Origin: an uncultured Clostridia bacterium
Lineage (GTDB): Bacteria > Bacillota > Clostridia > Christensenellales > Borkfalkiaceae
Reading direction: 5' to 3'
NCBI GenBank assembly: GCA_937912025.1
Contig: CALDOZ010000050.1
Location: 1 to 23,684, forward strand
Length of the DNA stretch: 23,684 nt
The notes under the pieces were generated by a model, which did no database searches, was not told the origin of the DNA, and was given only the letters and a program-made list of their open reading frames with translations. Position 1 is the first letter of the stretch, and each line of letters begins with the position of its first letter. Positions 14,620 through 22,442 of the stretch are shown here, one piece after another. Made by a program: the position numbers and the translations under genes.

Positions 14620-17475
14620 TTACTTATTATATTTTTTAATTAAATTAATTAATAATTTATCAGCAACAGGGCTACCTAAATTATTTAAAATTTCAAAGGT
14701 GCTAATTATTATTTTACCCTTACCGCAATTAAAACCTAACGCGCCGTAGTTTAACTCATAACCCGTTTTAACGCCGTAATAACCAGTTAAAAATGCTGGA
14801 CAAATAACGTCGTCAGGTGTTTTTTGAGTATTGATTGTAGTATGAGGAAATACGTTTACAAAGCGAGGCAACTCTAATATTTTCAAGCCAAGCCCGTCAA
14901 AAACTTCTCCGTCTGCAAGCATATACTCTTTATGGTAAAGCCAATCTCTATGATGGGTAAGTTTAATATCTTCGCTTATGATTTTTAAGTAGTTAACGTT
15001 ATCATTTTCAAACAAATTACTATCTAAGAAAATGATTTTTAAACCGCTATTAGCGTTTTCTATTAATTTTTGAACGTCAACTATATTATCGTTACCAACT
15101 AAAACTAACCCTTCGCTTTCGCCGTTATAATCGTTAAAATTTATACCTAACGATTTTAAAAGGTCTTTATTTTGCTCGTTTATACCTAAAAGTAAAACTT
15201 GTTTATCGTTTTTAGCGTTTACTTTATCGTAAACGTAAAAATGAGTAACGTTACCAACCGCCGCACCTTCTACAAGTTCCGCCGTAAAATAGTATTTACC
15301 TTCTTTTAAATTAAGTTTAACGTTGCGTTTAAATATTTGCGTAGCAAAATCGTCGCCGTTAATAGTAAACTTTTCACTAAAAACGTGATGAACGCCGTAA
15401 TCACTTGTTATTGCAAAATTAGCAGTGTATTCTCCGCTTTTTAAAATTCCGTCGTTTGCCAAAACGCTTTCTAAGGTAATTTCGCCGTCGCTATAACTAT
15501 TAATATCAACAAAATTACAAAATCTAAGTTTAGCCCAACCGTCGCTAACGGCATCGAACATATTAGGTTTCCATCTACGCCAATACGACCATAACCCTTC
15601 GCCACACATGCCGTGGTCGAACAAGCCCGTTAAAGAAAAACCGCAAAATCTATTATTAGACCTTATCATATCAAAATGGCGCTTGCGTTCGTCAGCGTTA
15701 TAAAGTTGACTATCTTTTAAAAATCTTTCTGGGAAAGGATATATTTTATCAAGTTTTAAGCGATAAAAATCTTCAGTAAACTGAGTTGATTGAAGTTTTA
15801 ACCACGCTCCGTCTTCTAAATCGTCACGCTCGCCGTACTGAACGAAATGTTTATATTCTTCAATTACGTTAAATTGCGCGCCAACGCCAAACTCACTTAA
15901 AAATACGGGATATTTGGTATCGTGCCCCATGGTGCGTATATGGTTTGCGCTATTTTCGTCTATAGGCGCGATAGGATAATAATGTCTATCACCAACTAAA
16001 CATGCGTTAGGATTTTTTATCGTTTCTATATCCCCGTCGTTACCCCAAACGTTATTCCAAAAATTTGAAAACGGATTACTTACGCTACCAACTGAAAAAT
16101 CTAATTCCCATCTACCGCTACTTAAAATAACTAAGCGCGAATTGTCAATTTCACGAAGTTTAGGTAAAAATGCTATTGCCGTTTTTGATATGCAACTTTC
16201 GTACGTTTCGTTTAAAAGCCCCCAAGCAACTATACTCGTAGCGTTTTTATCACGGTTTATCATTTTAGCGGTAGCATTTTGCCAACGTTTAGACATATCT
16301 TCTTCCGTGCCAACGTTAACTGAATAGCGGTTTTGCATTTCAATAAATTCTTTTTCGTTTTTCCAACTGCGTGCGTTAGAATAACCCATACACCACGACG
16401 CAAAACACTCTTCGTATAAAAGCACACCAATCTCGTCTGCTAAATCTATTTGTTCTGGGCGGAACATTCCCGATATTGCTCTAACGGTGTTAAAACCGCT
16501 TGCTTTTGCGTAAATTAAGTCTTGACGCAACTGCTCAATATGCACGGGTAGCATTTGCCCTACTGGAAACACGTTACCCGTATGCGAGCATTTTAAAAAC
16601 GTTTTCTTACCGTTTAAATAAAAATACCCGTTTTGCACTTTAAATTCACGAAATCCTATTTTGTTTAATACGGTATGACTGCCGTATTTGCCGTTTAAAG
16701 TAATCTCTACTAAGTATAAATTTGGATTATCTACGTCCCATAATTTAACGTTTGAAACGACGGTATTTAAGTTTACAACGTTTTCGCCGTTATTTAAGTT
16801 AACTAATTGCGATAAGTCTGCTACAACTCCAGTAAGTTTATCTTTTTCAAATATTTTTAACGTAAGTAAAGCGTTTTCTTCTTTAACGTTCGTTTTAATT
16901 GTAACGGTAGCATTAAAATCCCCGTTAATTTTACCAACTAAAAATCTATCGCTTATATACGAGTTAGGTACTACTAAAAGTTCAACACCATACCACATAC
17001 CGCCGTGATTAAGGTTGCATCCCGCTTGTTTTACCACTTCTTTATTACGATGCGGAATGCTTTTGTAGGTAATGCCGTCAATTTCTATTTCAATAGGATT
17101 TACAACTCTAATTGCAAGCAAATTTTCACTATCTAAATTTATAAAGTTTGTAACGTCGAAAGTAAATGGAGTTTCTCCTCCTTCATCTTCGCCTAAGTAG
17201 TTACCGTTAAGCCATACTTCCGCTTTATAATCAACACCGCCAAAGTTTAATAAAACTCTATCGTTTTGAGTATAACAAACTTGTGGTGTAAACTTACAAT
17301 AATACCAGCATACCCCGTGATAATCGGGAAAATATTGCTGTATGATTGACGGTATTTGACACGGAATTGCATTTTCACTAATAATATTTTGATAATTATT
17401 AATTTTGCCAATATTGTCTTTATCAGGTAAAATAAACCAACTGTTTTCAAGGTTAAACATCTTTGTTTTTTCCAT
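14620..17475 (-). CDS. Glycoside hydrolase family 2 protein (beta-galactosidase/beta-glucuronidase-like), cytosolic
   Basis: This is a 951-residue retaining exo-glycosidase of the GH2 type. Domains in order are a jelly-roll sugar-binding domain (about 40-170, with GVDYKAEVWLNG and GGMWYGVEL), an immunoglobulin-like domain (about 172-278), and a TIM barrel (about 280-655). The expected acid/base is E423 (AWGLLNE) and the nucleophile is E528 (FLSEFG). Next come a beta-sandwich region (about 664-752) and a C-terminal segment (about 757-950) that resembles a class I glutamine-amidotransferase-like fold without an obvious catalytic triad. No signal peptide is visible, so it acts on imported oligosaccharides or glycosides. 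It has its own promoter and possible operator sites. The substrate cannot be read from sequence. Confidence 0.9.
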   Translation of the reverse strand: MEKTKMFNLENSWFILPDKDNIGKINNYQNIISENAIPCQIPSIIQQYFPDYHGVCWYYCKFTPQVCYTQNDRVLLNFGGVDYKAEVWLNGNYLGEDEGGETPFTFDVTNFINLDSENLLAIRVVNPIEIEIDGITYKSIPHRNKEVVKQAGCNLNHGGMWYGVELLVVPNSYISDRFLVGKINGDFNATVTIKTNVKEENALLTLKIFEKDKLTGVVADLSQLVNLNNGENVVNLNTVVSNVKLWDVDNPNLYLVEITLNGKYGSHTVLNKIGFREFKVQNGYFYLNGKKTFLKCSHTGNVFPVGQMLPVHIEQLRQDLIYAKASGFNTVRAISGMFRPEQIDLADEIGVLLYEECFASWCMGYSNARSWKNEKEFIEMQNRYSVNVGTEEDMSKRWQNATAKMINRDKNATSIVAWGLLNETYESCISKTAIAFLPKLREIDNSRLVILSSGRWELDFSVGSVSNPFSNFWNNVWGNDGDIETIKNPNACLVGDRHYYPIAPIDENSANHIRTMGHDTKYPVFLSEFGVGAQFNVIEEYKHFVQYGERDDLEDGAWLKLQSTQFTEDFYRLKLDKIYPFPERFLKDSQLYNADERKRHFDMIRSNNRFCGFSLTGLFDHGMCGEGLWSYWRRWKPNMFDAVSDGWAKLRFCNFVDINSYSDGEITLESVLANDGILKSGEYTANFAITSDYGVHHVFSEKFTINGDDFATQIFKRNVKLNLKEGKYYFTAELVEGAAVGNVTHFYVYDKVNAKNDKQVLLLGINEQNKDLLKSLGINFNDYNGESEGLVLVGNDNIVDVQKLIENANSGLKIIFLDSNLFENDNVNYLKIISEDIKLTHHRDWLYHKEYMLADGEVFDGLGLKILELPRFVNVFPHTTINTQKTPDDVICPAFLTGYYGVKTGYELNYGALGFNCGKGKIIISTFEILNNLGSPVADKLLINLIKKYNK

Positions 17476-17509
17476 AATACGCCTTTATTTCAAGTTTTTT
17501 TACAATTCT

Positions 17510-17538
17510 ATTATACCATAATATTGCAATATTTAAAG
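17510..17538 (-). promoter_or_regulatory. GH2 gene promoter with extended -10 box
   Basis: On the minus strand TGGTATAAT (17518-17510) is an extended -10 box with a perfect TATAAT. The -35 region (CTTTAA, 17538-17533) is poor, as expected for an activator-dependent or extended -10 promoter. The start point should be near 17503. A perfect 14-bp palindrome, AATATTGCAATATT (17520-17533), lies between the -35 and -10 boxes. Confidence 0.7.
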
Positions 17539-17539
17539 T

Positions 17540-17570
17540 GTAATATTATCAAAAAATATGACAATATTAC
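17540..17570. promoter_or_regulatory. Inverted-repeat operator-like site upstream of the GH2 promoter
   Basis: GTAATATTATC (17540-17550) and GACAATATTAC (17560-17570) match as an inverted repeat at 10 of 11 positions across a 9-bp spacer. The two TAATATT cores are also 21 bp apart, two helical turns, and are centred about 40-60 bp upstream of the predicted start. That is where AraC-type activators bind. The local AT-richness lowers the significance. Confidence 0.45.
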
Positions 17571-17572
17571 CA

Positions 17573-17600
17573 AAACCGCCCTTTATATAAAGAGCGGTTT
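17573..17600 (-). terminator. Terminator after the ThuA-like gene
   Basis: A near-perfect palindrome (AAACCGC at 17573-17579 with GCGGTTT at 17594-17600, and an inner CTTTATATAAAG stem) lies just after the stop codon at 17609. On the minus strand the stem ends in TTTT. It separates the five-gene sugar operon from the GH2 promoter. Confidence 0.7.
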
Positions 17601-17608
17601 AAAAATAA

Positions 17609-18328
17609 TTATTTAATTGAAAATTCAGGAATATGCGGGCAATCAAGTTTATCTAAAATAGGACGATTTGGTTTAACGTATTTACTTGCGTTAATAATAA
17701 TTTTTCTAACGCCTTCGTTTTTATAAACGGGATAAGTTTCATGCCCACAGTTTAAGTAGAACATTTTACCACGTCCACGTTTAACAACGAAGCCAGAACG
17801 TAAAACTTCTCCACCTTTAAACCAACCAAGATAAATAAGTTCGTCTGGAGTAGGAATATCAAACGGTTCACCGTACATTTCTTCGTTAATAATATCAACG
17901 TATTCGCCTAAACCATCGTTTATAGGGTGGTTAACCTCAACACACCAAAGTCGTTCTTGTTCACCAACTTCACGCCATTTTAAACTACCCGAAGTACCCG
18001 TTATACGCATAAACACTTTGCTTTTATGCGCAGAATGTAAGCACATTAACCCCATTCCTTTTTGAACGCGTTCGATAATTTTATCAACGAGTTCATCTTG
18101 AACTTTGCCATGATACCAATGCGCCCACCAAACTGCAACGTCAGCGGTGTTTAACGCGTCTTGATTAAAATCTTCCGCTCCGTTTTCATCAAGTTTTACT
18201 AAAGTAACGTTGTTACCATTTTCTTCAAAAAGGTTTTTTAGGCATACACCCAACGTTTCAGGATATGCTTTTACACCTTCTTCACTAAACATGCTAGCAT
18301 TAATTTCACTAAATACTATAATATTCAT
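17609..18328 (-). CDS. ThuA-like domain protein (trehalose utilisation family)
   Basis: This 239-residue cytosolic protein has the ThuA fold, related to class I glutamine amidotransferases. Recognisable stretches are WWAHWYHG (67-74), the nucleophile-elbow region GLMCLHSAH (93-101), EMYGEPF (150-156) and YLNCGHETYP (191-200). ThuA was found with the Gfo/Idh enzyme ThuB in trehalose and sucrose catabolism through 3-keto sugars, and its exact reaction is still poorly defined. The gene ends an operon with two Gfo/Idh and two isomerase/epimerase genes. The ATG at 18328 has AGGTGA five bases upstream. A hairpin precedes it (18350-18388), but no promoter is seen. Confidence 0.85.
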   Translation of the reverse strand: MNIIVFSEINASMFSEEGVKAYPETLGVCLKNLFEENGNNVTLVKLDENGAEDFNQDALNTADVAVWWAHWYHGKVQDELVDKIIERVQKGMGLMCLHSAHKSKVFMRITGTSGSLKWREVGEQERLWCVEVNHPINDGLGEYVDIINEEMYGEPFDIPTPDELIYLGWFKGGEVLRSGFVVKRGRGKMFYLNCGHETYPVYKNEGVRKIIINASKYVKPNRPILDKLDCPHIPEFSIK

Positions 18329-18349
18329 AATTCACCTATTTAAATTTAT

Positions 18350-18388
18350 AATAACCCCGAAACAATATAACGTTGTAACGGAGTTATT
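18350..18388. terminator. Intra-operon hairpin between the second Gfo/Idh gene and thuA-like
   Basis: AATAACCCCG (18350-18359) pairs with CGGAGTTATT (18379-18388) with one mismatch, and an inner ACAA/TTGT pairing is possible. T-rich sequence lies on both sides, best on the plus strand. In the direction of the operon it is followed by TTATTATAAATTT, so it may act as a partial terminator or an RNA-processing stem that lowers ThuA expression. Confidence 0.5.
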
Positions 18389-18394
18389 TTTTTA

Positions 18395-19558
18395 TTAAAG
18401 TTCAGGAAGTTCTACATTAATTTCTTTGCCGAGTTTTGCAGATTGAACAATACCGTCTATAATTGCTTGGTTAATAACGATTTGTTCGCTTGGAACAGGC
18501 GCTTTACCGCCAGAAATTATAGCGTCAAGGAAAGAACGAATTTTTTCATAGAAGTTGCCGTTTGGTGTTGGAGCAAGCATAGGAATTTCAGTTTCTACGT
18601 TAGAGCCTGCCATTTTAGAGTAAATTTTCATAGGACCGCCTACCGAACCGTTCCAGCATTCAGTTGAAGGAATTCTAAGCGAACCTTTTTTACCCATAAT
18701 GATAGTATCACCCGGTGTATCAAGGTGCATATCCCAAGCAATTCTAAAGTCAAGCATAATACCACCTTCAAGACGAATAAAGCCTGCGGCAAAGTCTTCA
18801 ACGCCGAAAATGTCAGCATATTCAGGGTGTGAAGGATAAGTTGATGGGTCTTTACCAAAGAAGTCTGACTTATAACCAGTTACGGTAAGTGGCTTTGGAT
18901 ATCCAATAGCGTTAAGTACCATATCTAAAGAATAACAACCAATATCACCCATTGCGCCTATGCCAGCAGTATTTTTATCAATAAACGAAGTTCCAAAAGG
19001 AGTAGGTATACCTGAACGACGTCCGCCACCCGTTTGAATGTAATAAATTTGACCTAAAATGCCAGATTGAACGATTTCTTTAACCTTTTTCATGTTAGGG
19101 TCCATTCTTGGTTGGAAGCCGATAGATAAAATTTTACCAGTCTTTTTAGCAGTTTCGTGCATTTTAATAGCTTCTTCTAAGGTAACCGACATTGGTTTTT
19201 CGCAAAGAACGTGAACGCCTTTTTCAAGAGCGTAAATGGTACACTCTGCGTGTGTCGTATTATAAGTACAAACAGAAACGGCGTCTAACTCTTCGTTGTC
19301 TAATAAATCTTTATGAGAAAGATAGCATTTAACGCCTTCAAGTTCCCATTGTTTAGCAAATTCTTCTGCTTTACCAGGAATTAAATCGGCAAGGCAAGTA
19401 ATTTCCACGTCTTTCATTTTTTTAAGTTCTAAAGCGTGAGCGCCCGCAATCCAGCCAGTACCAATAATACCAACTTTAAGTTTACGGTCTGACTTTACAC
19501 AATTTTCGGTTGTTGCATTTTTAAAAGCATCCATTATATTTTGACTGTTATTACTCAT
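18395..19558 (-). CDS. Gfo/Idh/MocA family oxidoreductase (second copy)
   Basis: This 387-residue NAD(P)-dependent sugar or polyol oxidoreductase has an N-terminal Rossmann fold with GIIGTGWIAGAH (30-41) and an acidic D58 after strand 2 that favours NAD. The family motif CEKP lies at 119-122 (catalytic K121). The C-terminal substrate domain has GIGAMGDIGCYSLD (199-212), in which Tyr replaces the more usual catalytic His, as in glucose-fructose oxidoreductase. About 27 residues precede the Rossmann fold. The ATG at 19558 has AAGGAG upstream and sits 10 bp after the second epimerase gene. It is likely to oxidise or reduce a secondary hydroxyl of a sugar or glycoside. The substrate is unknown. 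Confidence 0.9.
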   Translation of the reverse strand: MSNNSQNIMDAFKNATTENCVKSDRKLKVGIIGTGWIAGAHALELKKMKDVEITCLADLIPGKAEEFAKQWELEGVKCYLSHKDLLDNEELDAVSVCTYNTTHAECTIYALEKGVHVLCEKPMSVTLEEAIKMHETAKKTGKILSIGFQPRMDPNMKKVKEIVQSGILGQIYYIQTGGGRRSGIPTPFGTSFIDKNTAGIGAMGDIGCYSLDMVLNAIGYPKPLTVTGYKSDFFGKDPSTYPSHPEYADIFGVEDFAAGFIRLEGGIMLDFRIAWDMHLDTPGDTIIMGKKGSLRIPSTECWNGSVGGPMKIYSKMAGSNVETEIPMLAPTPNGNFYEKIRSFLDAIISGGKAPVPSEQIVINQAIIDGIVQSAKLGKEINVELPEL

Positions 19559-19568
19559 AATAATCTCC

Positions 19569-20294
19569 TTATTTACTCAATTTTTTAATATTTTCTAAAC
19601 TCTTTTTAAGATATTCGCTTTCAGGTATGTTAAATTGTTCAACTTCAAGAACACCCCATTCAATACCTTGACGTTTTGCTTCCGCAAACGCGCCTTTCAT
19701 ATCAACAATACCTTCGCCAACTACTGGTGGTGGTACGGTATGAGGATCGCCTTCGGCTAACTCTTTAATATGAATACATCTAAGTCTACCTTGGTATTCT
19801 TTCATTTTTTCAACTACGTTTTGACCGCCGTAAGTTGCCCAGCATAAATCTAATTCGATTTTCATACCTTCAACGTCGGTAGTAATTTTGTCAACGTAAT
19901 CGTTGCCGTTTTGATATTCGTGCGCGTGGTTATGATAACCAAACTCAACGCCGATATCTTTAAGCATATTATAGGCTTTTTTGTGCTTTTCAAGTTCGGC
20001 AGGATATTTATCAGTCCAAGCTTCACGCCAAATACCTGCGGTATAAACTATTTTTAAACCTAAAGTTTTAATATATTCTAAATTATTTTCAATATTTTCT
20101 GCTTGAATGTGCGCTGAATAAGGAATGAGATTATATTTTTCGCACATTGCTTTTACTTCGCTTGGAGTGTGATTGTAAAAACCTGCAAACTCTACTCCGT
20201 CATAGCCTGCTTCAGCTACCGTTTTAAGTATTGCCTCTAAGCCTTGTTCGTTACCTATTTTTCTTAAACTATATAATTGTACGCCGTATTTCAT
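19569..20294 (-). CDS. Sugar phosphate isomerase/epimerase-family TIM-barrel protein (small form)
   Basis: This 241-residue protein has the xylose-isomerase-like TIM barrel of the AP-endonuclease-2 superfamily. The reading frame extends to a GTG at 20309, but the ATG at 20294 is preferred because it gives the family-typical N-terminus MKYGVQLYSLR. Likely metal ligands are E126 or nearby histidines (GYHNHAHEY, 119-127), D149 (IELDLCWA), H175 (RCIHIKE) and E217 or E219 (VLEVEQ). It starts 3 bp after the larger paralogue's stop codon, so the two are coupled. Members of this family isomerise or epimerise keto sugars, and some act on 3-keto-glycosides. The reaction here is unknown. Confidence 0.88.
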   Translation of the reverse strand: MKYGVQLYSLRKIGNEQGLEAILKTVAEAGYDGVEFAGFYNHTPSEVKAMCEKYNLIPYSAHIQAENIENNLEYIKTLGLKIVYTAGIWREAWTDKYPAELEKHKKAYNMLKDIGVEFGYHNHAHEYQNGNDYVDKITTDVEGMKIELDLCWATYGGQNVVEKMKEYQGRLRCIHIKELAEGDPHTVPPPVVGEGIVDMKGAFAEAKRQGIEWGVLEVEQFNIPESEYLKKSLENIKKLSK

Positions 20295-20296
20295 AA

Positions 20297-21268
20297 TTAT
20301 GCCCACCACATATTTGTATTTGGTTCGGTAATAATACCGTTTTTAACGAGTTTAACCGCTTTTTCTAAACCTTCCTTAGGCGACATTAACCCGTCTTCAT
20401 GCTCGATTGAAATTGCTCCGTCATAACCGGCAACTATTAAAGCAGAGAAAATTTGTTTCCATAAACTTTCTTCGTGACCGTATCCAAGAGTTCTAAACAT
20501 CCACGAACGATTTGCCATATCGGTAAAGTTAGTAGTGTCAAGCACGCCGTTTAGACGAACGTTATGCTCGATAATCTCTGTATCTTTCGCGTGGAAATAA
20601 TGTATCGCTTTATTTTTACCAAGTTCGCGAATAACTTCAAGTAAATCCATACCTTGCCAAAATAGATGCGACGGATCTACGTTTGCGCCTATCATATCGC
20701 CAACTGCACTACGCAAACGAAGTAAGGTTGCAGTATTATGAACGCAAAAACCAGGGTGAAGTTCAAGCGCAATTTTCTTTACTCCGCATTTTTTAGCAAA
20801 CTCAACGGCATTTTTCCAATACGGAATTAAAACTTCATTCCCTTGCCATTCAAGAGCCTTTGGATATTCAGGTGGCCAAGCGCAAGTTATCCAAGACGGC
20901 ATTTTTGCATCAGGGTCTGAACCTGGACAACCCGAGAAAGTTACTATCGTATCAACGCCTAATTGACCTGCTAAAATGCAAGCGGCTTCAAAATCATCTT
21001 GAAATTTTTTAGCAACTTCTTTATCAGGGTGAACGCAGTTGCCGTGAACTGCAAGCGCTGATATCCACATATTATTTTTCTTAAACGTTTGAATAAGCTC
21101 GTTACGCTTAGCCTCGTCTTTACTTAAAACGAGCGCGTCGGCATGCGCTTTTCCTGGATATCCACCAACGCCAAGTTCAAACATATCAACGCCAAGCGAT
21201 GAAAGATATTTTAAACTTTCGTCAAGTGAATAATCGGCTAAAATACTACTAACAACACTAATTTTCAT
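20297..21268 (-). CDS. Sugar phosphate isomerase/epimerase-family TIM-barrel protein (large form)
   Basis: This 323-residue member of the same superfamily is clearly different from its neighbour. Four metal ligands can be placed: E169 (IALELHPG), D198 (GANVDPSHLFWQG), H226 (YFHAKDT) and E289 (ISIEHED). The PSHLFWQG and HFHAKD-type stretches recall the metal-dependent subfamily that includes C-glycoside-cleaving enzymes acting on 3-keto intermediates made by a Gfo/Idh partner. No gene for the small beta subunit of those enzymes is present, so an isomerase, epimerase or lyase acting on a keto sugar is the safer call. The ATG at 21268 has AAGGGG upstream. Confidence 0.88.
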   Translation of the reverse strand: MKISVVSSILADYSLDESLKYLSSLGVDMFELGVGGYPGKAHADALVLSKDEAKRNELIQTFKKNNMWISALAVHGNCVHPDKEVAKKFQDDFEAACILAGQLGVDTIVTFSGCPGSDPDAKMPSWITCAWPPEYPKALEWQGNEVLIPYWKNAVEFAKKCGVKKIALELHPGFCVHNTATLLRLRSAVGDMIGANVDPSHLFWQGMDLLEVIRELGKNKAIHYFHAKDTEIIEHNVRLNGVLDTTNFTDMANRSWMFRTLGYGHEESLWKQIFSALIVAGYDGAISIEHEDGLMSPKEGLEKAVKLVKNGIITEPNTNMWWA

Positions 21269-21286
21269 TTTAAATTTCCCCTTAAA

Positions 21287-22345
21287 TTATAAATTTCCTT
21301 TTATAACTTCGTTAAGTTTATTAGACTCGTTACAAGCCTCCATAAACTTAAACACTCTTACTACTTCATTGCGCTTAATATATTGTTCTTCATTTCCAAG
21401 ACAAGCCTCTACGAAATTTCTATAAAACTCGTAAGGTTTTGCTCTAACAATATCAAGTTCGCTTTCAATTTTACTGTTATTTGAACGCGGAGCCATCGTT
21501 TTAGTTAAACCGTTACCCGCTTTTATGCCTTGAACTTTATTTTCTTCGCCACGAATAATTTTCGTTATTCCCCCATCGATATCCCAACTGTTGATTGTTG
21601 CCGTACCTTCAGTTCCGTAAACTTGCCAACGCGGTAAATTTCTAAAACAATCAGTCGCTACAACTATGCGGTATTTCATTCCGTTAGCGTATGTAGCGGT
21701 AAGGGCAAATCCGTCTTCAACTTCTTCGCCGTAAATGTAACTATATTCACTGTAAACGCTACTAACTTCTTGCGGTAACATATTAAACATTTGGTCTATT
21801 AAATGAACGCCCCAGTCGTACATCATACCACCGCCGTGCTTAATCTCACGTCTCCACGCGCCTGGTATACCATTACTACCCATTACGCGAGATTCTATCA
21901 TATAAACGTCGCCAATAAGTTTGTTTTCAACTATATTTTTAACTGTTAGATAATCTTCATCCCAACGGCGATTTTGATGAACTTCAAAAACTACGCCTTC
22001 TTTTTCAGCGCAATCGTACATCTCGATTGTTTCACTTGAATTTAACGCTACCGGCTTTTCACAAATAACGTGTTTTTTTGCTTTTACAGCGTCTTTAAGA
22101 TAGGATATGTGAAGGTCGTTAGGCGTTGCAATTAATACTACGTCTACACTTTTATCCGCCCAAATTTCTTCAGGACAAGTATAAACTTTATATCCTTCTT
22201 CTTTACCGAGTTTTTGTCTTTCAGGATTTATATCGTATATTCCCGTAACAACAAGCGGTTTGCCAATTTTTGATTTAGCATATTCTTTTATACGAACTGA
22301 GTGCCAATGACCCATTCCTCCAAATCCAACTATTACAACGTTCAT
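21287..22345 (-). CDS. Gfo/Idh/MocA family oxidoreductase (first copy)
   Basis: This 352-residue NAD(P)-dependent oxidoreductase is the first gene of the sugar operon. The frame extends to a TTG at 22369. The ATG at 22345 is chosen because it has AAGGAGA six bases upstream and begins directly with the Rossmann strand (MNVVIVGFGGMGHWH, glycines at 7-12). D38 after strand 2 suggests NAD, the EKP motif is at 96-98 (K97), and the canonical GGGMMYDWGVHLID (171-184) supplies D177 and H181. It differs from the second Gfo/Idh gene, which has Tyr in that position, so the two probably act on different substrates or in opposite directions. The substrate is unknown. Confidence 0.9.
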   Translation of the reverse strand: MNVVIVGFGGMGHWHSVRIKEYAKSKIGKPLVVTGIYDINPERQKLGKEEGYKVYTCPEEIWADKSVDVVLIATPNDLHISYLKDAVKAKKHVICEKPVALNSSETIEMYDCAEKEGVVFEVHQNRRWDEDYLTVKNIVENKLIGDVYMIESRVMGSNGIPGAWRREIKHGGGMMYDWGVHLIDQMFNMLPQEVSSVYSEYSYIYGEEVEDGFALTATYANGMKYRIVVATDCFRNLPRWQVYGTEGTATINSWDIDGGITKIIRGEENKVQGIKAGNGLTKTMAPRSNNSKIESELDIVRAKPYEFYRNFVEACLGNEEQYIKRNEVVRVFKFMEACNESNKLNEVIKGNL

Positions 22346-22362
22346 AAAAATCTCCTTAAATA

Positions 22363-22391
22363 TTGACAAGTTAAGATTGTTTTGATATAAT
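22363..22391 (+). promoter_or_regulatory. Consensus promoter of the AraC-type regulator
   Basis: TTGACA (22363-22368), 17 bp, TATAAT (22386-22391) with an extended TGA before the -10 box is a perfect sigma-A promoter. The start point near 22398 gives an 82-nt leader to the ATG at 22480, or 13 nt to the TTG at 22411. Confidence 0.85.
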
Positions 22392-22413
22392 TTATAAAAA
22401 CTTATCTAATTTG

Positions 22414-22442
22414 ATTATAAAATTAAATTTTGCGAAATACAA
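22414..22442 (-). promoter_or_regulatory. Candidate promoter of the Gfo/epimerase/ThuA operon
   Basis: On the minus strand TTGTAT (22442-22437), 17 bp, TATAAT (22419-22414) has a perfect -10 box and a weak -35 box, as expected for an activator-dependent promoter. The start near 22407 gives a leader of about 60 nt that runs back through the regulator's own promoter. Confidence 0.6.

Noticed and set aside
20297..22369. Operon read as a complete C-glycoside deglycosidase cluster
   Set aside because: The large TIM-barrel protein and Gfo/Idh genes would fit, but the required small beta subunit gene is absent. Only the broader keto-sugar interpretation is kept.
22345..22369. TTG start at 22369 for the first Gfo/Idh gene
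   Set aside because: It would add eight residues before the Rossmann fold and bypass the excellent AAGGAGA site in front of the ATG at 22345.
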